Made by a program: the position numbers and the translations under genes
The notes under the pieces: generated by a model
Told to the model about the DNA's origin: nothing
The model's database searches: none
Seen by the model: only the letters and a program-made list of their open reading frames with translations
In this document: positions 8,296 to 18,100 of the stretch, one piece after another
How positions within the stretch are numbered: the first letter of the stretch is position 1
Layout of the letters: each line of letters starts with the position of its first letter
Origin: UBA11891 sp049890035
GTDB taxonomy: Bacteria > Bacteroidota > Bacteroidia > Flavobacteriales > Flavobacteriaceae
DNA length: 41,071 nucleotides
Assembly (NCBI GenBank): GCA_049890035.1
Contig: JBMHCG010000017.1
Location: 1-41,071, forward strand
Reading direction: 5' to 3'

Positions 8296-10509
8296 TTGAT
8301 CTCAAAATTTAAATTGACATTGGGATGCTGTTTGTATTCCCTTGTAACGCTACATGCACAAACCAAGTCTTTTCCAAGTCTTAATGTAAAATATACCGAA
8401 GAACCGATTCGTATTGATGGAATCGCAGACGAAGGAGTGTGGAATACTGCCGAATCGGCAGACGGTTTTTGGCAATATTTCCCTACCGATAGCATCCGGG
8501 CAAAGCTCCCAACGATCTTCAAAATCCTCAATGATGAAAAGCACATCTATCTTTACATCAAGGCAAACTACACTGGAAAAGACTTTGTAATACCTTCTCT
8601 AAGAAGAGATTTTTCAGGTCGTGGCAATGACAATATAGCCTTTCATTTTGATCCATTCAATGATCGTACTAACTCATTTTTCTTTGGCACCAATCCCTTG
8701 GGCGTACAACGAGAAGTTTTGATATCAGGAGGTGGAAACAATTTCCAACGCAATAGCAACTCGAGCTGGGACATCAAATGGGAAACTGAAACCAAAATCT
8801 ATGATGGCTATACAATCACTGAGGCCAAAATCCCCTTGGCCTTTTTAAACTACCCCGATGGGGGAACCAAATGGGGATTTAACATGACCCGGCTGGACAC
8901 GCAAACCAATGAAAGGAGTGTATGGAGCCCTGTACCCCAAAATCAAAACCCCATCAACCTGGCATTTATGGGGGACTTGGTGTTTGAAAAACCACTTCCC
9001 AAATCAAAGGTGCCTTGGGCATTTATCCCCTTTTTAGCGGGTATTACGGCCAATGATTTTGACAATGAAAATCAATTTACATCCTTGAGTTTTGGAGGAG
9101 ACGTCAAAGTTCCCATCAATAACGGATTAAATTTAGATCTGACATTCAATCCCGATTTTTCGCAAGTTGAAGTTGACGATCAGGTCATCAACCTTACCCG
9201 CTTTGAAGTACGCCTTCCAGAAAAACGACAGTTTTTTATTCAAAATGCAGATTTGTTTTCCAATTTTGGAAGTAGCTACAATGCCCAACCCTTCTTTTCC
9301 AGACGCATTGGTGTAGCACAAGACAAGGATGGAAATACCATTCAAAATAGAATTATCGCTGGGGCACGGCTGAGTGGAAAACTCAATCCGAATTTGCGTA
9401 TTGGTTTCCTAAACATGCAAACCGAAGCAGATGTGGCCAATGAAATACCCGCCAACAACAATACCGTATTTTCCATTCAGCAAAAAGTATTTTCGCGCTC
9501 AAACGTGAGTTTTATCTTTGTCAACCGTCAAACCACGAGTGACTATGAGTTTGTATCCGAGGACGAACGCTACAATCGAGTGGCTGGATTGGATTATCAA
9601 TTGGCATCCCAAGACAACAGTTGGACAGGACGGTTTTGGTTGCACCAATCGTTTGACAAAAGTATCCAAACAAGCAACAGAAGCTTTGGTATTCGCATCA
9701 ACCGAAATACAAGAAACTATGAGTTTGTCGAATCGACGGGGGGAATCGGTGAAAATTACAATGCCGACTTAGGATTTGTCCGTCGAAAAGGAAACTTTCA
9801 AAACTACACCAAATATACTCGTAAATTTTATCCCAGGACGGGACCGATCAACACATGGAATATCGCCTTGCAAAGTTATACACTGTGGAAACCTAGCGAC
9901 GATTTTCGAAGAACTGATGGTAGTTTCAATATTGAATCAGAAATCCAGTTTCGCAATCAAAGTCGTTTACAAATTGAAGCTCGAGACCGCTACGTATATT
10001 TGTATGATGCCTTCGATCCTACTGGCTTAAATGATAACAACCCTTTACCTGCGGCATCCGATTATCGCTATAAGTCAGTGGATATCAATTTTAATTCGGA
10101 TCAAAGGAAACGATTCAATTATCGATTTGGACCGAATTTTGGAGAATTTTTTAATGGTGTCAAATACTCCTTGCGGAGTGATTTCAATTATCGCATACAG
10201 CCCTATTTTCAAGCTAGTTTGAAATTTAACTACGACCGAATCGCATTGGGTGATGGATACCCAAGTGCCGATTTGTTATTGGTCAGTCCCAAAGTTGATC
10301 TAACATTCACCAAATCAATTTTTTGGACCACTTTTGTACAATTCAGCTCCCAATCCGAAAATTTGGGTATTAATTCACGATTGCAATGGCGGTTTGCACC
10401 GCTCTCGGATCTGTATCTGGTGTATAATGACAATTACATTACAACAGATTCTTTTTTACCAAGATTGCGTACTTTTAACCTGAAACTTACCTATTGGTTG
10501 AATATATGA
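8296..10509 (+). CDS. DUF5916-type protein with N-terminal CBM9-like domain
   Basis: A 737-residue exported protein. After a signal peptide (about 22 residues, ending LVTLHAQ) there is a CBM9-like sandwich domain recognisable from IRIDGIADEGVWNTA, followed by a long region rich in alternating aromatic/polar residues that ends in a hydrophobic/aromatic strand (LKLTYWLNI). That is typical of outer-membrane beta-barrel-type DUF5916 proteins common in Bacteroidota. There is no in-frame ATG before the signal peptide; the best start is the TTG at 8296, with another TTG at 8314 as alternative. Function unknown; carbohydrate or surface binding is only suggested by the first domain. It is divergent from the S1/P1 nuclease with a 67-base spacer. 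Confidence 0.82.
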   Translation: MISKFKLTLGCCLYSLVTLHAQTKSFPSLNVKYTEEPIRIDGIADEGVWNTAESADGFWQYFPTDSIRAKLPTIFKILNDEKHIYLYIKANYTGKDFVIPSLRRDFSGRGNDNIAFHFDPFNDRTNSFFFGTNPLGVQREVLISGGGNNFQRNSNSSWDIKWETETKIYDGYTITEAKIPLAFLNYPDGGTKWGFNMTRLDTQTNERSVWSPVPQNQNPINLAFMGDLVFEKPLPKSKVPWAFIPFLAGITANDFDNENQFTSLSFGGDVKVPINNGLNLDLTFNPDFSQVEVDDQVINLTRFEVRLPEKRQFFIQNADLFSNFGSSYNAQPFFSRRIGVAQDKDGNTIQNRIIAGARLSGKLNPNLRIGFLNMQTEADVANEIPANNNTVFSIQQKVFSRSNVSFIFVNRQTTSDYEFVSEDERYNRVAGLDYQLASQDNSWTGRFWLHQSFDKSIQTSNRSFGIRINRNTRNYEFVESTGGIGENYNADLGFVRRKGNFQNYTKYTRKFYPRTGPINTWNIALQSYTLWKPSDDFRRTDGSFNIESEIQFRNQSRLQIEARDRYVYLYDAFDPTGLNDNNPLPAASDYRYKSVDINFNSDQRKRFNYRFGPNFGEFFNGVKYSLRSDFNYRIQPYFQASLKFNYDRIALGDGYPSADLLLVSPKVDLTFTKSIFWTTFVQFSSQSENLGINSRLQWRFAPLSDLYLVYNDNYITTDSFLPRLRTFNLKLTYWLNI

Positions 10510-10610
10510 CACTTCTGCCGTACGCTTGAAAAAGCAGAACTAGTAAGCCCTTATTCAATCAGTAAGATTAACCAATTGATAGCTGAACAGCAGCACCAAA
10601 ACGACATCGA

Positions 10611-11357
10611 ATGAAAAAAAAACTCCCACCAATCCTATTGCTTGGCTTAACTTTGTTAACGAGCACCCAATGTGATTCTACTCAAAAGGCTGGAAAAGGA
10701 GAAATGATAGTAACAGGTAATATTGAAGGACTCAGAAAAGGAACACTGTATCTACAAAAATTTATTGATACCCTTTTGACTAGCATTGATTCTGTTACCA
10801 TCAAAGGGACACCTACCTTTTCATTTGTTACCAAAATAGAAAGTCCCGAATTGTACTATTTGTCACTAACCAAAGATGATGGCGATTCCCTTAAAGATCG
10901 TATCGCATTTTTTGGAGAGCCTGGGGAAATAGCTATTAATACACGTCTCAAAACTTTTGAAACCAGTGCTAAAGTAGTGGGGTCAGAAAATCAAAACCTC
11001 TATCGTGAATACCAGTCTTACATACGAAAATTCAACAACCAGCAATTGGATCTCTTGGAAGACTATCTTGATTTTCAACAGGCGCAAGAAATGATTCAAG
11101 CCGATTCCATTCAAAAAGCGATGGATAATCTTATCCGCCGGAAATATCTCTACGCCATCAATTTTGCTTCCAACCATGCGGATAAAGAAATTGCTCCTTT
11201 TATCGCTTTGGCAGAAGTCTTTGATGCCAATCTTACACTCTTAGATACGCTATCAAGCAGAATGACACCAGAGGTAGCAGATTCAAAATATGGGCGGAAA
11301 TTGATTACCTATTTAGAAGAACGAAGAAAGGCAAAAGACAGTTCGTCATCGAACTAG
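10611..11357 (+). CDS. DUF4369-domain lipoprotein
   Basis: A 248-residue lipoprotein: the signal ends TSTQC, giving lipidated Cys21. The region about residues 30-130 (MIVTGNIEGLRKGTLYLQK ... LYYLSL) matches the DUF4369 beta-rich domain normally found in front of a thioredoxin-like domain in Bacteroidota. Here the thioredoxin part is absent and is replaced by a helical, charged C-terminal half (YREYQSYIRKF, LIRRKYLYAINFA, ending KAKDSSSSN). No CxxC motif is present, so no redox activity is expected. Its TAG stop and the stop of the convergent 88-residue gene share the palindromic bases CTAG. Confidence 0.8.
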   Translation: MKKKLPPILLLGLTLLTSTQCDSTQKAGKGEMIVTGNIEGLRKGTLYLQKFIDTLLTSIDSVTIKGTPTFSFVTKIESPELYYLSLTKDDGDSLKDRIAFFGEPGEIAINTRLKTFETSAKVVGSENQNLYREYQSYIRKFNNQQLDLLEDYLDFQQAQEMIQADSIQKAMDNLIRRKYLYAINFASNHADKEIAPFIALAEVFDANLTLLDTLSSRMTPEVADSKYGRKLITYLEERRKAKDSSSSN

Positions 11358-11620
11358 CTAAGCTTTTTCATATCCGATTCGAGTTGCGCCAAACCTTTGT
11401 TTAGTTTTTCACGAATGGGTGCGAAAGCCTTTTTCCCTTTGTTCTTTGCCGCATTCACTTCGCTGATGAGTTCATCAAATAATTGTATGGCTGCGTCAAT
11501 AAGTGGGTCTGTTTTTTGGGCATCAACATTGGGGTGATCCAATTCTACCACATAAATGTCTTCAATAAGCGCACCAATCGAATCATTGATGTCTTTTTTT
11601 AGTTGTTTTACACTTGACAT
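11354..11620 (-). CDS. Conserved small helical protein, unknown function
   Basis: An 88-residue, soluble, highly charged protein predicted to be almost entirely alpha-helical. It has an acidic N-terminal half and a Lys-rich C-terminal helix (KNKGKKAFAPIREKL) with coiled-coil character. No signal peptide or metal-binding motif. I do not recognise a named family. It is convergent with, and overlaps by four bases, the DUF4369 gene, and lies 39 bases downstream of the peroxiredoxin gene on the same strand, so it may be the last member of the idi-queD-prx operon. Confidence 0.7.
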   Translation of the reverse strand: MSSVKQLKKDINDSIGALIEDIYVVELDHPNVDAQKTDPLIDAAIQLFDELISEVNAAKNKGKKAFAPIREKLNKGLAQLESDMKKLS

Positions 11621-11659
11621 AGAATCGTATTTTAATTAAAGGTAACAACTTTGTGGGGC

Positions 11660-12118
11660 TTAACCAACAGCGTGATCCTGTAAAGTTTTTAGTGCTTTGT
11701 AGATATGTTGAACCGGATTCAAGCCACTATGTGTCAAAACAAGTGTTCCCGATTGATCGAAAACAAAGGTGACACGGCGACTGAGGATACCAAAAAATTG
11801 CGGTTTTATTTTAAATGCTCTTTGAAGTGATTTATCTGCATCCGAAAGCAAGGGATACGGCAGTTGATAGTTTTCAGAAAATTTCCCATGACTGTTTAGA
11901 GAATCTGAACTTACTCCAATGACTTGGGCTCCATACTCCAAAAAATCAGCGTACTTGTCACGAAAAGAACATACTTCTGCTGTACAACCGGGGGTGAAAT
12001 TTTTCGGATAAAAAAACAACACCAAGGGTTGTTTTCCAATAAATTGATCACTCGTAACACGATTTCCTGCTTGATCTACGCGATCAAAGCCAGGGAGTTT
12101 TTCTCCAACTGCTAGCAT
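11660..12118 (-). CDS. Peroxiredoxin (BCP/PrxQ type)
   Basis: A 152-residue thiol peroxidase of the AhpC/TSA superfamily, reducing H2O2 and organic hydroperoxides with electrons from thioredoxin. The active-site segment NFTPGCTAEVCSFRD places the peroxidatic cysteine at 45 and a second cysteine five residues later at 50, the arrangement that defines BCP/PrxQ enzymes forming an intramolecular disulfide. There is no signal peptide, so it is cytosolic. Its ATG overlaps the queD stop by one base (TAATG), indicating translational coupling in the idi-queD-prx operon. Confidence 0.93.
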   Translation of the reverse strand: MLAVGEKLPGFDRVDQAGNRVTSDQFIGKQPLVLFFYPKNFTPGCTAEVCSFRDKYADFLEYGAQVIGVSSDSLNSHGKFSENYQLPYPLLSDADKSLQRAFKIKPQFFGILSRRVTFVFDQSGTLVLTHSGLNPVQHIYKALKTLQDHAVG

Positions 12119-12528
12119 TAATTTCCGTTGTATTTTACAAAGTTCCTAGGGGTTTCATACAAGACTACTTCCAGTTCTTTATCAGCAGAAAGGTGGGGTC
12201 GAAGTTTGTTGTATATAACCACAACTATATTTTCTGCAGTTGGAATAAGCGATTGAAATTCGGGAACTTGAATATTCAGATTTTTATGGTCAAAGGCATC
12301 CTCGACTTCCGTTTTGATCAAATCTCTGAGTACTTTCATATCCATGACATAACCCGTTTCAGAATCTATTTCACCAGTCACATGAACAATTAAATCATAA
12401 TTGTGTCCATGAAAATATTCATTGGAACATTTTCCGAAAACAGCTTCATTTTGGGTGGTATTCCAATCGGAACGGTGCAGTCTGTGTGCCGCATTGAAAT
12501 GAGCTTTACGAGAGACGGTAACACGCAT
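12118..12528 (-). CDS. queD: 6-carboxytetrahydropterin synthase (QueD/PTPS family)
   Basis: A 136-residue member of the 6-pyruvoyl-tetrahydropterin synthase family. In bacteria QueD converts 7,8-dihydroneopterin triphosphate to 6-carboxytetrahydropterin, the second step towards queuosine. Zinc ligands: His15 (FNAAHRLH), His40 and His42 (YFHGHNY); the catalytic cysteine is Cys34 (GKCSNE). The late YETPRN Glu fits the substrate-binding Glu. It is flanked by one-base TAATG overlaps on both sides (idi upstream, peroxiredoxin downstream). No other queuosine gene is in view, so the operon partners give no pathway support; assignment rests on motifs. A different pterin role within the family remains possible. 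Confidence 0.9.
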   Translation of the reverse strand: MRVTVSRKAHFNAAHRLHRSDWNTTQNEAVFGKCSNEYFHGHNYDLIVHVTGEIDSETGYVMDMKVLRDLIKTEVEDAFDHKNLNIQVPEFQSLIPTAENIVVVIYNKLRPHLSADKELEVVLYETPRNFVKYNGN

Positions 12529-13061
12529 TAGGCAGGGGATTGAAGGGATTCGATATGACGATGAAAGCGATCAAAAATAATCTTAAACCATGCCGTATAT
12601 TGATGGGGTTTGGTTTCCAATCCAAGAGCTATTTCATCCAAGGCGACCCAACGAAATGTGGCTACCTCATCAGGGTTGATAACAGGATCGGTGTTGGAAT
12701 ATCCCAAGAGGACATGATCAAATTCATGTTCTGTCAATCCGTTATCGAAAGGTGCTTTATAGATAAAACTAAAAAGTTCTTCCAAGTGCGTTTGCATTCC
12801 CATTTCTTCTTGAAGGCGCCGTTTCCCAGCTTCTTCTGTGGTTTCTCCCCAGCGTTGGTGACTGCAACAACTATTGGTCCACAAACCGGGTGAATGATAC
12901 TTTTCCCAAGCACGTTGCTGCAATAGTAACTCCCCTTCATCATTTAAAATAAAAACGGAAAAGGCGCGGTGAAGTATAGCTTTTTGATGTGCCTCCATTT
13001 TTGGCATAGTACCCAAAGGCCGGTCTTCGGTATCAACGAGGATTACTTCTTCTTCTTTCAT
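12528..13061 (-). CDS. idi: Isopentenyl-diphosphate delta-isomerase, type 1
   Basis: A 177-residue Nudix-fold isomerase that interconverts IPP and DMAPP, balancing isoprenoid precursors for quinones and carotenoids. The active-site cysteine lies in TNSCCSHQRWGE, the Nudix-like helix in EEAGKRRLQEEMGM, and the catalytic Glu in LTEHEFDHVLLGY. The start is the ATG at 13061 (MKEEEVILVD), because the longer frame from 13094 adds a hydrophobic stretch unusual for the family. It is the promoter-proximal gene of the overlapping idi-queD-prx unit and is divergent from prfC, with about 96 bases between the starts. Confidence 0.93.
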   Translation of the reverse strand: MKEEEVILVDTEDRPLGTMPKMEAHQKAILHRAFSVFILNDEGELLLQQRAWEKYHSPGLWTNSCCSHQRWGETTEEAGKRRLQEEMGMQTHLEELFSFIYKAPFDNGLTEHEFDHVLLGYSNTDPVINPDEVATFRWVALDEIALGLETKPHQYTAWFKIIFDRFHRHIESLQSPA

Positions 13062-13135
13062 GCAATACAACAAAGGTACCGAAAAGTTAAACAAAATCCC
13101 AACGGCACGAAACCATCCATATGCTAAAATTTGGA

Positions 13136-13143
13136 TATTTTTG
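13136..13143 (+). promoter_or_regulatory. Promoter -7 element for prfC
   Basis: TATTTTTG matches the Bacteroidota -7 consensus TAnnTTTG and ends 14 bases before the prfC ATG, implying a very short leader. No TTG is present at the usual upstream distance, so the match is partial. Confidence 0.4.
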
Positions 13144-13157
13144 CCAAAATTTTAAGT

Positions 13158-14747
13158 ATGGGGTTTACAGAAGAATTGTTGCGTCGCCGAACGTTTGGCA
13201 TCATTTCGCACCCGGATGCAGGAAAAACCACACTTACAGAAAAACTATTACTCTTTGGAGGTGCCATCCAAGAAGCGGGTGCTGTTAAATCCAATAAAAT
13301 CAAAAAATCTGCGACCAGCGATTTTATGGAAATCGAGCGTCAACGCGGTATTTCAGTGGCTACTTCTGTGCTAGCGTTTAATTATCAAGGTAAAAAAATT
13401 AATATACTTGATACACCGGGACACAAAGACTTTGCCGAAGACACCTATCGAACACTCACCGCTGTAGATAGTGTTATTGTTGTCATTGACGTAGCCAAAG
13501 GAGTAGAAGAACAAACTGAAAAACTAGTTGAAGTTTGCCGTATGCGAAGCATTCCAATGATTGTTTTTATCAACAAACTCGATCGGGAGGGAAAAGATGC
13601 CTTTGATCTTTTGGACGAAGTGGAAACGAAGCTCGGTCTGTCTGTGACCCCTCTCTCCTTCCCTATCGGAATGGGATATGATTTTAAAGGAATCTATAAT
13701 ATTTGGGAGCAAAACGCACAGTTGTTCTCCGGGGACCAAAAGCAAACTGTTGCAGAGAAAGAGAGCTATGCTTCGCTAGAAGATCCTAAGCTCATCGAAC
13801 GTGTTGGAGATTCCTCCATACACCAACTAAAAGAGGAACTAGAACTTGTCGAAGGAGTCTACAATCCCTTTGATAGAGACGCTTATTTGTCAGGAACCCA
13901 GCAGCCTGTTTTTTTTGGATCTGCGTTAAACAACTTTGGAGTACAAGAATTATTGGATTGTTTTATTGAAATTGCACCCAATCCTCTACCCAAAGAAGCC
14001 GACAGTCGCATCGTATCTCCAGAAGAAAAAGATTTTAGTGGTTTCGTTTTTAAAATCCATGCCAATATGGATCCCAAACACCGAGATCGATTGGCATTTA
14101 TCAAGATCGTTTCCGGCACTTTTGAACGCAACAAACCCTATTTGCACGTACGCCACGGAAAAAAACTTAAATTTTCAAGTCCCAATGCCTTTTTTGCAGA
14201 GCGAAAAGAAATAGTCGATGTTTCTTATCCTGGTGATATTGTCGGCTTACATGATACAGGAAATTTTAAAATAGGAGATACACTTACGCTTCAAGAAAAA
14301 ATAAATTTCCAGGGCATACCCAGTTTCTCCCCCGAACATTTCCGTTACATCAATAATGCCGATCCACTCAAAGCCAAACAACTCAACAAAGGCATTGACC
14401 AATTAATGGATGAAGGGGTTGCGCAACTTTTTACATTAGATCTCAACGGTCGTAAGGTTATCGGAACAGTCGGTGCCCTTCAATTCGAGGTCATACAATA
14501 CCGACTGTTACACGAATACGGAGCCCAATGCACATACGAAAACTTAAACGTTCACAAAGCCTGCTGGGTAGTTTCCGAAGACACCGAACATCCAGAGTTT
14601 GTTGAATTCAAACGAGTCAAACAGAAATTTTTAGCACAAGACAAACAGGGGCAATTGGTTTTTTTGGCTGACTCGGCCTTCTCGCTACAAATGACTCAGC
14701 AAAAGTATCCTACCGTACGGTTTTATTTTACCTCAGAACGGAAATAA
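13158..14747 (+). CDS. prfC: Peptide chain release factor 3
   Basis: A 529-residue translational GTPase that recycles RF1/RF2 from the ribosome after termination. G-domain motifs: SHPDAGKTTLTEK (P-loop), the switch I region EIERQRGISVATS, DTPGHKDF (G3) and NKLDREG (G4). Domain II and the RF3-specific C-terminal domain follow at normal length. The ATG at 13158 is preferred over an in-frame TTG at 13131: MGFTEELLRRRTFGII is a normal RF3 start, and a promoter -7-like TATTTTTG at 13136-13143 would put the transcription start just before this ATG, leaving almost no leader. It is convergent with the rpoC-DUF3467 end of the super-operon across a shared terminator. Confidence 0.96.
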   Translation: MGFTEELLRRRTFGIISHPDAGKTTLTEKLLLFGGAIQEAGAVKSNKIKKSATSDFMEIERQRGISVATSVLAFNYQGKKINILDTPGHKDFAEDTYRTLTAVDSVIVVIDVAKGVEEQTEKLVEVCRMRSIPMIVFINKLDREGKDAFDLLDEVETKLGLSVTPLSFPIGMGYDFKGIYNIWEQNAQLFSGDQKQTVAEKESYASLEDPKLIERVGDSSIHQLKEELELVEGVYNPFDRDAYLSGTQQPVFFGSALNNFGVQELLDCFIEIAPNPLPKEADSRIVSPEEKDFSGFVFKIHANMDPKHRDRLAFIKIVSGTFERNKPYLHVRHGKKLKFSSPNAFFAERKEIVDVSYPGDIVGLHDTGNFKIGDTLTLQEKINFQGIPSFSPEHFRYINNADPLKAKQLNKGIDQLMDEGVAQLFTLDLNGRKVIGTVGALQFEVIQYRLLHEYGAQCTYENLNVHKACWVVSEDTEHPEFVEFKRVKQKFLAQDKQGQLVFLADSAFSLQMTQQKYPTVRFYFTSERK

Positions 14748-14786
14748 ATAGGCTGTTTTTGTTTTCACTGAAGACAGCAGGCAAAT

Positions 14787-14816
14787 AAAAACCCGATCCA
14801 AAGAGAGGGGGTTTTT
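14787..14816. terminator. Bidirectional terminator between prfC and the rpoC operon
   Basis: AAAAACCC (14787-14794) pairs with GGGTTTTT (14809-14816). T-runs occur on both strands after the stem, as expected between convergent transcription units (prfC to the left, DUF3467 to the right). Confidence 0.75.
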
Positions 14817-14821
14817 GTGAT

Positions 14822-15124
14822 TTAGGCTTCGCCGGCGGGACCAAAATTCATAGGAATGGGCGGTGTCTCATGCGCATTTATTTCACCATGGCCTGCCTCA
14901 TACTTCTGAATATTATCCGCTAGTGCCTTCTGAAAACGTTTGGCATGTTCTGGAGTTAATATGATGCGGGACTGAACCTTAGCTTTCGGAGCACCCGGCA
15001 TAAGGCTGATAAAGTCCACAACAAACTCAGAAGGAGAATGATTGATGATAGCGAGGTTGGAATAGGTACCACTGGCAGTAGAAGCATCCATTTCAATATC
15101 AATTTTCTGTTCCTTTTTTTCCAT
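14822..15124 (-). CDS. DUF3467-domain protein downstream of rpoC
   Basis: A 100-residue cytosolic protein recognisable as DUF3467 from ASGTYSNLAIINHSPSEFV, DFISLMPGAPKAKV and RIILTPEHAKRFQKAL. It has a short charged N-terminus and a Pro-rich tail (ETPPIPMNFGPAG). Function unknown. In Bacteroidota it regularly follows rpoC; here the gap is three bases, so it is the last gene of the RNA polymerase operon. The tight link suggests a role near transcription, but that is inference from position only. Confidence 0.88.
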   Translation of the reverse strand: MEKKEQKIDIEMDASTASGTYSNLAIINHSPSEFVVDFISLMPGAPKAKVQSRIILTPEHAKRFQKALADNIQKYEAGHGEINAHETPPIPMNFGPAGEA

Positions 15125-15127
15125 GGC

Positions 15128-18100
15128 TTATTCCGTTGCAGCTACTTCTTCTTTTTGATCAATCAACAAGCTTTTATACTCGTCTTTTGAACCAACAATG
15201 GTGTTATTGTATTCTCGAAGTCCAGTTCCTGCTGGGATTTTGTGTCCGACAATTACATTTTCTTTCAATCCATTGAGATGGTCTTCTTTACCATTGACGG
15301 CAGCTTCGTTCAATACTTTGGTCGTTTCTTGGAACGAGGCAGCTGAGATAAAGGATTTCGTCTGCAACGAAGCACGTGTAATTCCTTGCAGTTCAGGTGT
15401 CGCCGTAGCGGGTTCAGCATCACGCGCCGATACCAATGCCTTGTCCTCACGTTTGAGTAAGGAATTCTCATCGCGTAGTTCGCGTGCTGTAATCATCTGA
15501 CCTGCTTTTACGTTTTCGCTATCCCCAACTTCTTCTACTATCTTTTTGCCATAGAGTGCGTCATTTTCTTGAATAAAGTCACTCTTGTAGACCAGTTGTC
15601 CTTCAAGGAAGATGGAATCACCAGGATCTTGAATTTTAACTCTACGCATCATTTGACGCACTACTACTTCAAAGTGTTTATCATTAATTTTAACCCCCTG
15701 CAGACGATACACTTCTTGTACCTCATTGACCAAATATTGCTGTACGGCAGACGGGCCTTTTATATTGAGTATATCCGTAGGTGTAATCGAACCGTCAGAA
15801 AGGGGCATGCCCGCTTTGACAAAGTCGTTTTCTTGTACCAAAATTTGATTGGAAAGTTTGACCAAGTATTTTTTGATGTCTCCAAATTTTGACTCCACAA
15901 TAATCTCACGATTCCCTCTTTTTATTTTACCGAAAGAAACAACACCGTCTATTTCAGATACGACCGCAGGATTGGATGGGTTCCGTGCCTCAAACAATTC
16001 GGTTACTCTAGGCAAACCTCCTGTGATATCTCCAGATTTGGCAGATTTTCTCGGTATTTTAACTAAGATTTTACCCTCTTTGATTTTTTCACCATCATCT
16101 ACAATTAAATGGGCACCTACGGGGAGGTTATACGATCGCAAGGTGGTTCCTTTACTATCGACAATCAAAAGTGTTGGGATGAGTTTTTTATTACGAGATT
16201 CAGAAATTACTTTTTCTTGGAAACCAGTTTGTTCGTCAATTTCAACCTGATAGGTAACACCCTGTTCAATATTTTCGAAGACAATCTTTCCTGAAAATTC
16301 AGAAACAATCACCCCATTGAAAGGATCCCATTGACAAATTAGATCACCTTTATTGAGTTTGGCTCGATTTTCAATTTTGATAGTCGAACCATAAGGGATG
16401 TTGTTGGTACTTAAAATATTTTTTGTTTTAGCGTCCAACAATTTAATTTCAGCAGTTCTGGAGATTACAATCTCAGCTGGTTTCCCTTCGGCATCTTCAC
16501 CTTTGACGGTTTTAAGGTCTTCGATTTCTGCTACCCCTTTGAATTTAGCCACCAAAGAGTTTTCTTCTGAAATATTTCCTGCTACACCACCCACGTGGAA
16601 GGTACGCAAGGTCAATTGAGTCCCAGGCTCACCAATAGACTGTGCGGCAACAACCCCAACGGCTTCTCCTTTTTGAACCATTTTTCGGGTAGCCAGATTG
16701 CGGCCATAACACTTGACACAAATTCCATCACGTGCTTCACATGTCAAGGGTGAACGAACTTCAACAGCATCTACTGGCGATGCCTCAATAGCACTAACAA
16801 TAGCATCTGTAATTTCTTCACCAGCGGCAACCAAAACTTCGTTGGTACTTGGATTAACAACATCATGCAAAGCAACACGACCAATGATACGTTCGCCCAA
16901 AGATTCAACAATTTCCTCGTTTTTCTTCAAAGCGGATACATTGATACCTCGAAGCGTGTTACAATCTTCTATATTGATTATGGCATCTTGGGATACATCA
17001 ACCAAACGACGGGTAAGGTAACCTGCATCAGCTGTTTTCAAAGCTGTGTCAGCCAATCCTTTCCGTGCTCCGTGTGTCGAGATAAAGTATTCTAAAATAG
17101 ATAGTCCTTCCTTAAAGTTGGATAAAATGGGATTTTCAATAATTTCTCCTCCACCAACATTAGATTTTTTAGGTTTGGCCATCAAACCACGCATACCTGT
17201 TAGCTGACGAATTTGTTCTTTGGATCCTCGAGCTCCTGAATCCAACATCATATACACCGAGTTAAAACCTTGTTGGTCTTCGCTGATATTTTTCATAGCC
17301 AATTCGGTCAATGTAGCATTGGTCGAAGTCCAAACATCAATTACTTGATTGTAACGCTCATTATTGGTTATCAATCCCATGTTGTAATTGGCCATGATTC
17401 CTTCAACCTGTTTGTTGGCATCTGAAATCATTTGTTCTTTTTTAGGAGGAATAATGATATCTCCTAAACTGAAGGATAGTCCCCCTTTGAAGGCAAAACC
17501 ATAGCCCATATCCTTAATTTTATCGAGGAATTCTGCTGTTTCAGGGACACTCGTTACTTTTAAAATACGACCAATTATTTCTCTGAGGTTTTTCTTTGTC
17601 AATACTTCATTGATGTATCCGGCTTGCTCAGGAACGACTTCGTTAAAGAGAACACGCCCAACAGTAGAGTCAATAAGTTGATACACCAACTGCCCTTCCT
17701 CATTGATATCTTTGGCACGTATTTTAACCATTGCATTCAAATCAACCCGTTGTTCATTCAAGGCAATGTGAACCTCTTCTGCCGAATAGAAAACCAATCC
17801 CTCACCTTTTATCGGATGCTCTTTGGTAGACTTTCTAGCTTTGGTCATGTAATACAAGCCCAATACCATGTCTTGAGAGGGTACTGTTATGGGTGAACCA
17901 TTTGCCGGATTCAATATATTGTGAGAGGCCAACATGAGCAACTGCGCTTCCAAAATAGCTTCTGGTCCCAAAGGAAGGTGGACAGCCATCTGATCCCCAT
18001 CAAAATCGGCATTAAAAGCCGTACAAACTAAGGGATGCAATTGGATGGCTTTTCCTTCAATTAACTTCGGCTGGAAAGCTTGGATCCCTAAACGGTGTAA

